This document shows, piece after piece, positions 51,564 to 60,722 of a stretch of 64,000 nt of DNA. Origin of the DNA: an uncultured Clostridia bacterium (lineage in GTDB: Bacteria > Bacillota > Clostridia > Christensenellales > CAG-917); contig CAKQUX010000003.1 of NCBI GenBank assembly GCA_934277645.1, forward strand, positions 62,001 through 126,000, read 5' to 3'. Made by a program: the position numbers and the translations under genes. Each line of letters begins with the position of its first letter. The first letter of the stretch is position 1. The notes beneath the pieces were generated by a model. That model searched no databases. It worked only from the letters and a program-made list of their open reading frames with translations, and was not told where the DNA came from.

Positions 51564-51575
51564 ATGGTTTATAAT
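51547..51575 (+). promoter_or_regulatory. Promoter for mrp
   Basis: TTAGAC-N17-TATAAT, leaving a leader of nearly 190 nt before the mrp ATG. No riboswitch family was recognised in it. Confidence 0.5.
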
Positions 51576-51770
51576 GATAAGAGAAATTAAATTTAATAAG
51601 AGCATTTACAACCTTTTATTAAACTGAAAATGAGAACCGAAGTTTTCGTTAAAGTCTATAAGTCTTTAAACGTGTTTACGAGGGTCAAAACGTTGTTTTT
51701 ATTAGTTAATGCGTTGAGTTTGTGCAAAAAATGAAAGTGTTAAGCGTTTATGCTTGACGATAGGAGATAT

Positions 51771-52592
51771 ATGAGCGAAGAATGTACGCATGATTGCAGC
51801 ACCTGCAACAAAGATTGTTCATCAAAAAGTATGGTTGAAAAACCACACGAGCTTACACGAGTAAAGAAAATTATCGGCGTAGTAAGCGGCAAAGGCGGCG
51901 TCGGAAAATCGATGGTTACGTCTATGCTTGCCGTAGATTTAATGAGAAACGGGAAGAGCGTCGGAATTATGGATGCCGACGTAACCGGTCCGTCAATTCC
52001 GAAAATGTTCGGTCTTCACGGAAAACTCGATTGTGACAATACGGGGCTTTATCCTGCCGTTACAAAAAAAGGCATAAAGGTCGTTTCGGTCAATTTGTTG
52101 CTTGACGACCCGTCTGCGCCGGTTGTATGGCGCGGACCTGTCATAGCGGGAATGGTAAAGCAGTTTTGGACGGACGTAATTTGGGGCGACGTCGACTGTT
52201 TGTTTGTTGATATGCCACCGGGAACGGGCGACGTGCCGCTCACTGTTTTTCAATCGTTGCCTATTGACGGAATCGTCATCGTTACGTCGCCGCAGGAGCT
52301 TGTTACTATGATTGTAGAAAAAGCAGTCAATATGGCAAAACTCATGAACGTACCTATTGTTGGACTTGTCGAAAATATGTCTTATATCGAATGTCCCGAT
52401 TGCGGCAAAAAGATTTATCCGTTCGGCGAAGGCAACGTCAATGAAATTGCCGAGAAATTCGGAATCGACAGCGTAGCAAAATTGCCTATCAAAAAAGATT
52501 ATGCGTCGCAAGCGGATAAAGGTCTTATTGAACTTTTCGAAGGAGAAGACCTTAGCCCGATTGCGGAAAAAATCGAACAACTCAAAAAATAG
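51771..52592 (+). CDS. mrp: Mrp/NBP35-family iron-sulfur carrier ATPase
   Basis: 273 residues. N-terminal cysteine motif CTHDCSTCNKDC, then the deviant P-loop GKGGVGKSM and DADVTGPSIPKMFG, later the PPGTGD motif and the CPDCGKK pair that binds a bridging cluster. It assembles and transfers Fe-S clusters. Start at 51771 follows AGGAG. Single-gene unit, with its own terminator. Confidence 0.9.
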   Translation: MSEECTHDCSTCNKDCSSKSMVEKPHELTRVKKIIGVVSGKGGVGKSMVTSMLAVDLMRNGKSVGIMDADVTGPSIPKMFGLHGKLDCDNTGLYPAVTKKGIKVVSVNLLLDDPSAPVVWRGPVIAGMVKQFWTDVIWGDVDCLFVDMPPGTGDVPLTVFQSLPIDGIVIVTSPQELVTMIVEKAVNMAKLMNVPIVGLVENMSYIECPDCGKKIYPFGEGNVNEIAEKFGIDSVAKLPIKKDYASQADKGLIELFEGEDLSPIAEKIEQLKK

Positions 52593-52597
52593 TTTTT

Positions 52598-52640
52598 AAG
52601 CGGTGTGTCAGATGAGCGTGTTTGGCATCGCCGCTTTTTT
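52598..52640 (+). terminator. Terminator after mrp
   Basis: Stem AAGCGG/CCGCTT with an inner GATG/CATC helix and six T residues. Confidence 0.65.
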
Positions 52641-52730
52641 ATTAAATTTAAAATGTTATTAAGCACTTATTGCTAAACAAGAGCCGCGAAATCTTTTGTT
52701 GTGCGGAATATAACGCAAGGGGGAAAAGCT

Positions 52731-54020
52731 ATGAAAAAAATTGTTATAGCAGGCGCAGGACACGGCGGAATAGTAGCCGCAATAAAACTTGCCAAGCTCG
52801 GATACGAAGTTACGCTTTTTGAAAAGGAAAACGATGATTCAATAAGTTACGACTGGTCCGACGATATAATGCTTGAAGTTTTCGAGAAAACGGGAATTCC
52901 TTGTCCGCCGTCTGAATGTTTCGAGCCTAAAAAACAATGGCGGTTTATTTCTCCCGATTTTAACAGCAACATAGTTTTGCCGAAGCCGAAAGACGAAATT
53001 TCGATAAAGCGCAGAGAATTTGCCTGCTATTTAATTGACCTTGCTAAGGAAGCAGGCGTCAATATCGAACTCGGCGGTGCGGTGGAAAGCCTTGTGTTTG
53101 ACGGAGATAAGGTTGTCGGCATAAAGGTAAACGAAAACGAGATTAAGGCGGACCTTGTTATCGACGCAAGCGGCAGAGATTCGGCTTTGCGTGAAGAATT
53201 AGTTTCGAAGAAGGTTTTAAGCTACAAAAAGGGAACAACCGATTTTTTGGGCGCTTATCGCGCGTTTTACGACTATCCGTTCGATGCGCCCGAAGTGCCT
53301 TGCGAGCTTATACTGTTCCATAATGGCGAAAAGGGTATATCTTGGTGCAATTACGGCGCAGGCGGCGAAGGCGACCTTCTTGTCGCAAGGTTCGGCGGAC
53401 TAACAGACGAGGCTCTTACAAATGCGATTGACGATTTAAAACCGCGATATGAGTTTCTGTCCGAAAACGTAAGAAGAGATAAAAAGATTACAATATGTAC
53501 GAGATGTTCTCTTCCTGTTTTTGTGACCGAAGGTTATGCGGCTGTCGGTGACAGCGCGTTTATGCCGATGCCGCTTATGGGAAGCGGAATCGAATCTGCG
53601 ATGAAGGCAGGCGCAATTCTTGCCGATGCTTTAAAAACCGATTGCGATATAAACGCTCTTTGGGAATACGAAAAAGAATACTATAAGCAAATCGGCGGTG
53701 ATTTCGTACTTATCGACAGACTTAAAAACAATTTACTTAAAAAATTCGACGCCGACTATCTAAATGCGGTTTTTGGCTCGGGGATTATCACAAGCGAAGA
53801 TTTCAACGTTCTTTCGACATCACAGGACGCAAAACTTCCTAAGGGCTTTATCGGTAGCAAAATCAAACTTGCGTTTAAGAATTGGGGACTAATTAGACCG
53901 CTTATTCCGATACTCGTGAAAGGCTTGAAAGCCAAAAAGGCGGCTCTTAAATTGCCGAAGAAGTTCAATGTTAAAAAAATCGCCAAATGGCAAAAGCGTC
54001 TTGAAAAAACAGGATACTGA
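52731..54020 (+). CDS. FAD-dependent oxidoreductase (GGR/halogenase-like fold)
   Basis: 429 residues. N-terminal Rossmann motif VIAGAGHGGIVAAIKLAKLGYEVTLFEKE (residues about 4-32), the VIDASGRDSALR segment and GDSAFMPMPLMGSGIESAMKAGAIL, the second FAD motif of the p-hydroxybenzoate hydroxylase/geranylgeranyl reductase group. It could reduce isoprenoids or hydroxylate an aromatic; substrate unknown. Start at 52731 follows AGGGGG. Basic C-terminal tail (LKAKKAALKLPKKFNVKKIAK) may touch the membrane. Confidence 0.83.
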   Translation: MKKIVIAGAGHGGIVAAIKLAKLGYEVTLFEKENDDSISYDWSDDIMLEVFEKTGIPCPPSECFEPKKQWRFISPDFNSNIVLPKPKDEISIKRREFACYLIDLAKEAGVNIELGGAVESLVFDGDKVVGIKVNENEIKADLVIDASGRDSALREELVSKKVLSYKKGTTDFLGAYRAFYDYPFDAPEVPCELILFHNGEKGISWCNYGAGGEGDLLVARFGGLTDEALTNAIDDLKPRYEFLSENVRRDKKITICTRCSLPVFVTEGYAAVGDSAFMPMPLMGSGIESAMKAGAILADALKTDCDINALWEYEKEYYKQIGGDFVLIDRLKNNLLKKFDADYLNAVFGSGIITSEDFNVLSTSQDAKLPKGFIGSKIKLAFKNWGLIRPLIPILVKGLKAKKAALKLPKKFNVKKIAKWQKRLEKTGY

Positions 54021-54120
54021 CATTCGATAAAAACAAGTTTTTATGTGTTTTAAAACTTGATTTAAAATCGATATAATGCATTAAACCTATCAGCGATATT
54101 ACAAGCAAAATGCGAAAACA

Positions 54121-54143
54121 AAAAGGAGCGTAAAGCTCCTTTT
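54121..54143. terminator. Bidirectional terminator
   Basis: Stem AAAAGGAGC/GCTCCTTTT with loop GTAAA between converging genes. Confidence 0.75.
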
Positions 54144-54177
54144 AATTTTATGTCGTTAAATCGATTAAACCGCTTTG

Positions 54178-55752
54178 CTATTCGTTATCTTGCGTTTCGT
54201 CGGATTGAGAATCGGCGGCGACCGAGTTTTCTATGTTCGCTTCGCTTGCAGTTGTTTCTGCATTTTCATTTACGTCGTTTGTTGCTCTCTCGGCGTCGTT
54301 TTGAGTTTCGCTTTCCGACTCTAAAAAGTCGTCGCTAAGCTCGCCGCGTCTTTCGACAAGTTCACGATGCATTGTTTCTTTCGTTTTGAAATCGATTTTA
54401 TACCAAAACATCGGAATCATACTAAGCAACATACAGATGCCCGGGATAAAGAGATATGCAGCGAAAACCGTGTTTTGCATTGCGTCGGAAATTTGCGAGC
54501 CGTGCATACCGCCTTGATAACCTGCCGCGCCGACGATAAATATACCGATTGCAACCGAAAGAGCATTGGAAATTTTGTTTGACAGCGAGAGTACCGCAAA
54601 CTGCGTGCCTTCCGTTCTGACGCCTGTTTGCCATTCTCTGTAATCGACTATGTCGCTGACCATAATCATAGGCAAGTATCCGTGCGGACCGAACGAGAAG
54701 CCGACAAGGAATTGATAGACTAAAATCGCCCAAAGCGAACGGAACGCCTGAACGCCCGTGACGTAGAGAATGAACGATATGGTAGTCATTGCAAAGCCGT
54801 ATATTGCAAAGACTATGAACGTCTTTTTTTCGCCCCATTTCTTGTTGATAAACGGAACGACGAGAATAGAAATCATCGACGATACGGCGGACGTAAGACC
54901 GATAAGCCAAGGAAGGTTTTCGCCTGCCGCGGCGTAATGGAACGAACCGATCCAAATATCGACGCCGTCGCGAATGAAGACTGCCGCCGCTTGAACGCCT
55001 ATGCCCATTGCCATATTTCTGCCGAAGCCGAGCATATAGGTAAGGAACACTATAAGAAGCATTTTGTTTGTTTTAAGCTCTTTGCCCATTTCTTTGAAAG
55101 TCATTCTGTTGGACTTTGACGGAACGGCTTCCTTGTTGAAGAAGTAAATCAAAACGTAAAGGGCGACGCCTAAAATGCTGAAAAACAACGTTGAGATGAG
55201 ATATTCCGTTTTGCCGATTACGTCCGATTTAGTGATTGCGCAAATGACGGGAACGACAAGACCCGGAGCTGCAAGTCCGATGGATTTTAAGGTGTTGGCT
55301 ATGCCTGCGCAAGCGTTTCTCTCGGACGATTTAGGCGAGAGCAGAGCAAGCATACCTTGCGACGGAATGTCCGCAAAACTCATTGCTACGTTCCATAAAA
55401 CGGTTGTAATTGTTATGTAGACGTACATTCCTGCCATTGTTTTGAAAGGAATGTAGATGAACATAAGAGTGGTTAAAACTGCAATAGGCAAAGCCGAGAA
55501 TAAAATAAACGGACGCATTTTGCCCGATTTAAACGTGCTTCGGTCGATAATGTTGCCTATGACGAAGTCGGCTATTGCGCTTATGACTTTTGCAACGAGA
55601 ATGATTGCCGCTACAATCATAAGGTCGGCTTTGAAGAGCGTGGTGTAGAACTGCGATTGATAACTGTTCGTAAGTCCTATCATAAGCTGCAAGCCGAAAA
55701 TTCCGAACGAATAGGCAAACATAGATTTTGCCGATAAAATTTTCTTTTCCAT
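54178..55752 (-). CDS. GPH-family sugar:cation symporter (MelB-like)
   Basis: 524 residues, twelve membrane segments. N-terminal FAYSFGIFGLQLMIGLTNSYQSQFYT, then NIIDRSTFKSGKMRPFILFSALP matches the GPH motif between helices 2 and 3; later PMIMVSDIVDYREWQTGVRTEG is the family signature with the cation-site region. It should import a glycoside, pentoside or hexuronide, perhaps for the GH2 enzyme at 19429. The last 65 residues form a long acidic, Asn/Ser/Thr/Glu-rich tail not usual in the family. Confidence 0.9.
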   Translation of the reverse strand: MEKKILSAKSMFAYSFGIFGLQLMIGLTNSYQSQFYTTLFKADLMIVAAIILVAKVISAIADFVIGNIIDRSTFKSGKMRPFILFSALPIAVLTTLMFIYIPFKTMAGMYVYITITTVLWNVAMSFADIPSQGMLALLSPKSSERNACAGIANTLKSIGLAAPGLVVPVICAITKSDVIGKTEYLISTLFFSILGVALYVLIYFFNKEAVPSKSNRMTFKEMGKELKTNKMLLIVFLTYMLGFGRNMAMGIGVQAAAVFIRDGVDIWIGSFHYAAAGENLPWLIGLTSAVSSMISILVVPFINKKWGEKKTFIVFAIYGFAMTTISFILYVTGVQAFRSLWAILVYQFLVGFSFGPHGYLPMIMVSDIVDYREWQTGVRTEGTQFAVLSLSNKISNALSVAIGIFIVGAAGYQGGMHGSQISDAMQNTVFAAYLFIPGICMLLSMIPMFWYKIDFKTKETMHRELVERRGELSDDFLESESETQNDAERATNDVNENAETTASEANIENSVAADSQSDETQDNE

Positions 55753-55818
55753 ATTTTCCCCTGTTTTTGAAAAGATTTGTAAATCGCCGCCTTAGCGGCA
55801 AATATAAAACCTAAAATA

Positions 55819-55847
55819 ATTATACATTATTAAACCTGTTAAGTAAA
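55819..55847 (-). promoter_or_regulatory. Promoter for the GPH symporter
   Basis: TTTACT-N17-TATAAT on the minus strand. Its leader carries a GCCGC/GCGGC hairpin (near 55788-55801). Confidence 0.6.
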
Positions 55848-55967
55848 TATTATAATTCTCAAAACAAGCCGAATAGGCTAAAAATATCAAAAGATGACAA
55901 AAATAAAAAAAGTAGGGAATAATTATATAAAATCTTAAAATTTTGTGAAAAAATTTATATAAAATTG

Positions 55968-55996
55968 TTGACAAAATTTAAGTTCGGTATTATTCT
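55968..55996 (+). promoter_or_regulatory. Promoter for the ribbon-helix-helix gene
   Basis: TTGACA-N17-TATTCT. AAGGAGG lies just before the ATG at 56018. Confidence 0.65.
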
Positions 55997-56017
55997 ATTA
56001 TCGTAAAGGAGGTCAGT

Positions 56018-56653
56018 ATGAGTAAATCGTTGTACAGCTTGATTTTATCGGACAAAGTCGTAGCGGCAGTTGACAGCGAAGCGGCAAAACGCGGAATGAA
56101 TCGAAGCAGTTTGATTAACGAAGTTTTGGCTGATTATTTGCAGATTGAAACTCCCGAACAACAGATGAGAAATATCTTTAAGAATATCGATAAACTTATC
56201 GGCGGATATTTCGAAGCTCTGCTTCCTTCAAACAGCAGGTCGATGGCTCTTAAAACTTCGCTTGATTATAAGTATAAGCCGACGGTCAAGTATGAACTCG
56301 AACTTTCAAAAACGCCCGAAAACGATTTGGGAACACTTAAAGTTCAATGGAGAACAACTTCTGAAGAGCTTACGCTTAAAATCGACGAATTCATAAAAAT
56401 ATGGATGGCGGTCGAAAGCAAGTATTCAAAGCACGTCATCGGATACGTTTACGAAGATAACAAGTTTCAAAGGACTTTTGCCCTTCCACCGGGAATCGAG
56501 TTTAGCATAAGCTATATTTCAAACGGCATCGGTAAATATATCAGGTTGTTTGATAAGGCGCTTAAAAGCTACGCTACGGGTGGACTTAAATCGGCAGACG
56601 ACGTTGAACGCTATTATTGCGACTACGTTTTGTCGATGGAAGAATTCATTTAG
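56018..56653 (+). CDS. Ribbon-helix-helix (CopG-like) DNA-binding protein with C-terminal domain
   Basis: 211 residues. Residues about 4-43 form a ribbon-helix-helix: SLYSLILSDKVVAAVDSEAAKRGMNRSSLINEVLADYL. The remaining 165 residues (KYKPTVKYELELSKT, VQWRTTSEELTLKIDEFIKIW, LPPGIEFSISYISNGIGKY) are a separate domain of unknown function. No adjacent toxin gene, so it is not clearly an antitoxin. It has its own promoter and may be a transcriptional regulator. Confidence 0.78.
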   Translation: MSKSLYSLILSDKVVAAVDSEAAKRGMNRSSLINEVLADYLQIETPEQQMRNIFKNIDKLIGGYFEALLPSNSRSMALKTSLDYKYKPTVKYELELSKTPENDLGTLKVQWRTTSEELTLKIDEFIKIWMAVESKYSKHVIGYVYEDNKFQRTFALPPGIEFSISYISNGIGKYIRLFDKALKSYATGGLKSADDVERYYCDYVLSMEEFI

Positions 56654-56929
56654 CCCCGCATAGCCACGCAATTTTACGTTTGAAGAATAATGCCCGTCGG
56701 GCAGGGTTTCTTGTACGAAAAAACCAAGTGATATGCTTGCGGCTTGGACTTAGTTGTTAAAGTGTTCGGCAGTCAAATGCCAAAAGGGACAAAAAGTCAG
56801 AAAACGAAACTAACCGTAATAAGTAGAAAAGAAATAGAATTGAATTAGAAAAGAAATCGAATTATGTGGTCGGCGACTAAGCCGCATACGACTAAGCTGT
56901 CAGATCAGGTTCGGGAAGGAGGAATTTAT

Positions 56930-59506
56930 ATGGATATCGAAAAATTCACAAGGAAATCGGTTACCGCAATCACCGACGCACAGAATTATGCGAAGAAGAA
57001 CGGCAGCAACCAGATTGCTTTGGAACATCTGGCGCTTGCGCTACTTACAGGTGAAGATAGCATCGCAAAAGAAATATTAAACAAAACGGGGGCGAATTCC
57101 GACGGACTTATAAAAGAGTTGACGTCAAGCCTTAAAACGCTCCCTGTAATTTCGATGGCGGGCGACGGGGTGTACGTTGACAGTAAAGTGCAGGACGTCC
57201 TTAACACCGCAGAAGAAGAAGCTAAAAAAGACGGCGACGCATTCGTTTCCGTCGAACGCATATTCGGGCTGATTTTGAAATCGCCGACGGATATGCTCAA
57301 AAAACTGTTTACTAAGTATTCGGTTTTTTATAACAAATACACCGAGGAGGTAAAGAAAATGAAAATTACACCAAATACATCGGATAATGCCGAAGATACG
57401 ATGGAAGCGCTCAAAAAATACGGCACAGACCTTGTCGAAAGAGCGAAAGAGAATAAACTCGACCCCGTTATCGGCAGAGACGACGAAATAAGAAACGTTA
57501 TCAGAATATTGACAAGAAAAACCAAAAATAACCCTGTGCTTATCGGCGAACCGGGCGTAGGTAAAACCGCAATCGCAGAGGGTTTGGCGCAACGTATCGT
57601 TAGAGGAGACGTTCCCGAAGGTCTTAAAAACAAGAGCCTTATCGCGCTCGATATGGGCGCGCTTATCGCAGGCGCTAAGTACCGCGGCGAGTTCGAAGAA
57701 AGACTTAAAGCGGTTTTGAACGAAGTTAAGGCAAAAGAGGGCGAAGTCTTGTTGTTCATCGACGAACTTCATACGATAGTCGGCGCAGGTAAAACCGAAG
57801 GCAGTATGGACGCAGGCAACTTGCTTAAACCTATGCTTGCTCGTGGCGAGCTTCACTGCATAGGCGCAACGACGCTTGACGAGTACAGAAAGTATATCGA
57901 AAAAGACGCGGCATTGGAACGTCGTTTCCAACCTGTTATGGTTGACGAACCGACCGTTGAAGATACGATTGCGATACTTCGTGGACTTAAAGAGCGTTAC
58001 GAAATATTCCACGGCGTAAAAATTCACGACGACGCATTGGTCAGCGCGGCAACGCTTTCTAACAGATATATAACCGACAGATTTTTACCTGATAAAGCTA
58101 TCGACCTTGTCGACGAAGCGTGCGCTATGATAAGAACCGAAATTGACAGTATGCCTATCGAAATGGACGTTATTTCGAGAAAAATTATTCAGCTCGAAAT
58201 CGAAGAAATGGCTCTTGAAAAAGAAACGGACAAATTGTCGGTCGAAAGGCTCGAAAAATTGAAACAAGAACTCAAAGCCAATAAAGATAAGTTCGCGAAA
58301 ATGAAAGCGCAATGGGATGCCGAAAAGAAAGGCATTACGGGCGTGCAAGGCATAAAGGCAGAAATCGACAGACTTACGAACGAAGCCGAAAACGCAAAAC
58401 GCAACTCTGATTATGCAAGAGCGGCGGAAATCGAATACGGACTTATTCCTAAACTCAACGAAGAACTCAAATCTGCCGAAACAAAGAAAACCACAAAGAA
58501 GAAACTTCTCCGTGACGAAGTTACGAGCGAAGAAATTTCGGCAATCGTTGCTAAGTGGACGGGAATTCCTGTCTCGAAACTTATGGAAGGCGAAAGAGAA
58601 AAACTTCTTCACTTGTCCGACGAACTCCACAAGAGAGTTATCGGACAAAACGAAGCCGTCGATAAAGTTTCGGAAGCTATCCTTCGTTCGAGAGCTAAAA
58701 TTTCGGATGAAAACAGACCAATCGGTTCGTTCTTGTTCTTAGGTCCTACCGGCGTAGGTAAAACCGAACTTGCGAAAACGCTTTCGGAAAACCTTTTCGA
58801 CGACGAGAAGAATATCGTCCGAATCGATATGACGGAATATATGGAAAAATTCAGCGTATCGAGACTTATCGGCGCGCCTCCGGGATACGTCGGATATGAC
58901 GAAGGCGGACAACTTACCGAAGCGGTCAGAAGAAAACCTTACAGCGTAATTTTGTTCGACGAAATCGAAAAAGCGCATCCTGACGTATTCAACATTTTGT
59001 TGCAAGTGCTTGACGATGGCAGAATTACGGACAGCCAAGGCAGAACGGTTGACTTTAAGAACACTGTCATAATCTTGACGTCAAACCTCGGAAGCAATTT
59101 GATTTTGGATTCGATTACCAAAAACGGCAAGGTAGACGACGAAACGAAGAAGACGGTGGACGAGCTTTTGAAACAGAAATTCAGACCTGAGTTTCTGAAC
59201 AGACTTGACGAAATCGTGTTGTTCACGCCGCTCAGCAAGGATGAAATCAAGAGCATAGTCGACCTTATGATCGGCAAACTTGCAAAGCGTTTGTCTGACC
59301 AAAACCTTAATCTTGTCGTTACCGACAAAGCGAAAGACAAAATCGTTGACGGCGGTTATGATGTGAACTTCGGCGCAAGACCTCTTAAACGTTATATTCA
59401 AACGAACGTTGAAAACTTGCTTGCAAGAAAGATTCTCGAAGGCAACCTCGATGACGGCGCAACTTTGACGGTCGACGTGGACGGCGATAAGTTTGTTATT
59501 AAATAA
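56930..59506 (+). CDS. clpB: ATP-dependent disaggregase ClpB
   Basis: 858 residues. Clp N-domain (about 1-145), AAA-1 with GEPGVGKTAIAEGLA, a coiled-coil middle domain (about 405-520), AAA-2 with GPTGVGKTELAKTLSENLFD, and the C-terminal D2-small domain. The long middle domain separates it from ClpA and ClpC; no ClpP-binding tripeptide loop is evident. It resolubilises aggregates with DnaK. Start at 56930 follows AAGGAGG. No CIRCE or CtsR site was found upstream. The 276-nt gap before it holds only small hairpins (TGCCCG/CGGGCA near 56690). Confidence 0.93.
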   Translation: MDIEKFTRKSVTAITDAQNYAKKNGSNQIALEHLALALLTGEDSIAKEILNKTGANSDGLIKELTSSLKTLPVISMAGDGVYVDSKVQDVLNTAEEEAKKDGDAFVSVERIFGLILKSPTDMLKKLFTKYSVFYNKYTEEVKKMKITPNTSDNAEDTMEALKKYGTDLVERAKENKLDPVIGRDDEIRNVIRILTRKTKNNPVLIGEPGVGKTAIAEGLAQRIVRGDVPEGLKNKSLIALDMGALIAGAKYRGEFEERLKAVLNEVKAKEGEVLLFIDELHTIVGAGKTEGSMDAGNLLKPMLARGELHCIGATTLDEYRKYIEKDAALERRFQPVMVDEPTVEDTIAILRGLKERYEIFHGVKIHDDALVSAATLSNRYITDRFLPDKAIDLVDEACAMIRTEIDSMPIEMDVISRKIIQLEIEEMALEKETDKLSVERLEKLKQELKANKDKFAKMKAQWDAEKKGITGVQGIKAEIDRLTNEAENAKRNSDYARAAEIEYGLIPKLNEELKSAETKKTTKKKLLRDEVTSEEISAIVAKWTGIPVSKLMEGEREKLLHLSDELHKRVIGQNEAVDKVSEAILRSRAKISDENRPIGSFLFLGPTGVGKTELAKTLSENLFDDEKNIVRIDMTEYMEKFSVSRLIGAPPGYVGYDEGGQLTEAVRRKPYSVILFDEIEKAHPDVFNILLQVLDDGRITDSQGRTVDFKNTVIILTSNLGSNLILDSITKNGKVDDETKKTVDELLKQKFRPEFLNRLDEIVLFTPLSKDEIKSIVDLMIGKLAKRLSDQNLNLVVTDKAKDKIVDGGYDVNFGARPLKRYIQTNVENLLARKILEGNLDDGATLTVDVDGDKFVIK

Positions 59507-59580
59507 TAAACATACGTCTTGTTAAATCGGTATAAATTCTCTTTGCTAAACAAGGTAGAAAATAAGGCGAGTCAACAATT

Positions 59581-59627
59581 AAGTAGTGGTGCGGTTGCGA
59601 TAATCAAGTAGTGCGGTTGCGATAATC
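59581..59627. repeat. Two tandem copies of a GC-richer 22-25 bp unit
   Basis: AAGTAGTG(GT)GCGGTTGCGATAATC runs from 59581 to 59605 and again, three bases shorter, from 59606 to 59627. Confidence 0.75.
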
Positions 59628-59679
59628 GTGTAAAATTTCATTCCGTCTATTAGAGTTAAACTGCTTGTAAATAAAGCGT

Positions 59680-59717
59680 GACAAAAACTAAGAGAATTGA
59701 CAAAAACAAAGAGAATT
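59680..59717. repeat. Two tandem 19-bp copies
   Basis: GACAAAAACTAAGAGAATT and GACAAAAACAAAGAGAATT, directly adjoining, one base different. Confidence 0.75.
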
Positions 59718-59726
59718 TGTTTAAAG

Positions 59727-59755
59727 AAAAACGGCTATTAAATTAGCCGTTTTTT
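59727..59755. terminator. Bidirectional terminator between clpB and mgtC
   Basis: Stem AAAAACGGCTA/TAGCCGTTTTT, short loop, A and T tracts on opposite sides. Confidence 0.8.
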
Positions 59756-59791
59756 GTTGCTATTTTGCATATTAAATGTTAAAAATCATTC

Positions 59792-60487
59792 TTAAATTTC
59801 TTCGTATTTTTCAAGCGACTTTATGTACGGGTTTTCCGCCATAATTTCGTGAATACGTTCGGCAGTGTAGATAGACGTAACCGAAAATTCAAGGTCTGCA
59901 ACGTATCCGCCTTTGCCGTCCGTGTTTTCTTTATAACGCAAGAAGCGTTTGATTTTGAACACTTCTTTGAAACATTGCAACTCTTCGCTGCTGTTGACTT
60001 CTATTTGCGCTTTAAGTATGCTGTAAACTCTTCCGCGTAAAACTTTGAAAGGAATGTGCAACAACACTTGGAAACCTATAAGAAGAATCGTTGACGCAAT
60101 GCCTATGACGTACATTCCTGCGCCGAGAGCAAGACCGATGCCCGAAGTCGCCCAAATGCCTGCCGCGGTAGTTATGCCATGGAGCATATCTCTGCGATAT
60201 ATGATGACGCCTGCGCCAAGGAAACCTATGCCGCTGACGACCTGCGCCGCAATACGTGCAGAGTCTGCGCCTCTGACGCCGCCGCTTCCGATTGCTTGGT
60301 CGGCGAAACCGTATTTAGACACAATCATCATTATGCAAGCTGCCATACAGACTATTGCGTGGGTACGGATGCCTGCTTCTTTTGAACGGGTCTTTCTTTC
60401 GTAGCCGATTAAAAAGCCGCAGAGACCTGCCAAGAATATTCTGAGTATAAGCCATAAAGCGTCAAGGCTACCGTCGATAATCTGCAT
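59792..60487 (-). CDS. MgtC/SapB-family membrane protein
   Basis: 231 residues. Four to five N-terminal membrane helices with the family motif LAGLCGFLIGYERKTRSKEAGIRTHAIVCM (about 16-45) and VVSGIGFLGAGVIIYR, then a cytoplasmic ACT-like C-terminal domain. Members modulate Mg2+ homeostasis, ATP synthase or membrane potential. Start at 60487 follows AAGGAG. The leader of about 45 nt is too short for an M-box. Confidence 0.9.
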   Translation of the reverse strand: MQIIDGSLDALWLILRIFLAGLCGFLIGYERKTRSKEAGIRTHAIVCMAACIMMIVSKYGFADQAIGSGGVRGADSARIAAQVVSGIGFLGAGVIIYRRDMLHGITTAAGIWATSGIGLALGAGMYVIGIASTILLIGFQVLLHIPFKVLRGRVYSILKAQIEVNSSEELQCFKEVFKIKRFLRYKENTDGKGGYVADLEFSVTSIYTAERIHEIMAENPYIKSLEKYEEI

Positions 60488-60537
60488 TTTTACTCCTTGC
60501 AATAGTAGTTTTATTGTAGGGACAAATTGTTATATAT

Positions 60538-60565
60538 ATTATATAAAATATATAAAACTGTCCAA
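60538..60565 (-). promoter_or_regulatory. Promoter for mgtC-like gene
   Basis: TTGGAC-N16-TATAAT on the minus strand. Confidence 0.5.
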
Positions 60566-60672
60566 ACGATTATTCTATTATACAGCTTTTTAAAAATTTG
60601 TCAAGACTAAGTTTAATTTATTCCGATATAATTTTTACGGCTTTTCTCAAAACGCTTTTTTGCGTTTTAGCC

Positions 60673-60701
60673 TTTACATAACACGGTTAAAAGTGTATAA
60701 T
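60673..60701 (+). promoter_or_regulatory. Promoter for the lipid kinase
   Basis: TTTACA-N17-TATAAT, about 20 bp before the GGGAG-led ATG. Confidence 0.75.
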
Positions 60702-60722
60702 ATTTTTATTGGGAGAAGAACT

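Noticed and set aside
56654..56929. CIRCE or CtsR operator for clpB
   Set aside because: Neither the CIRCE inverted repeat nor the CtsR heptanucleotide repeat was found.
60488..60537. M-box magnesium riboswitch for the MgtC-like gene
   Set aside because: The leader is too short and lacks the M-box core.
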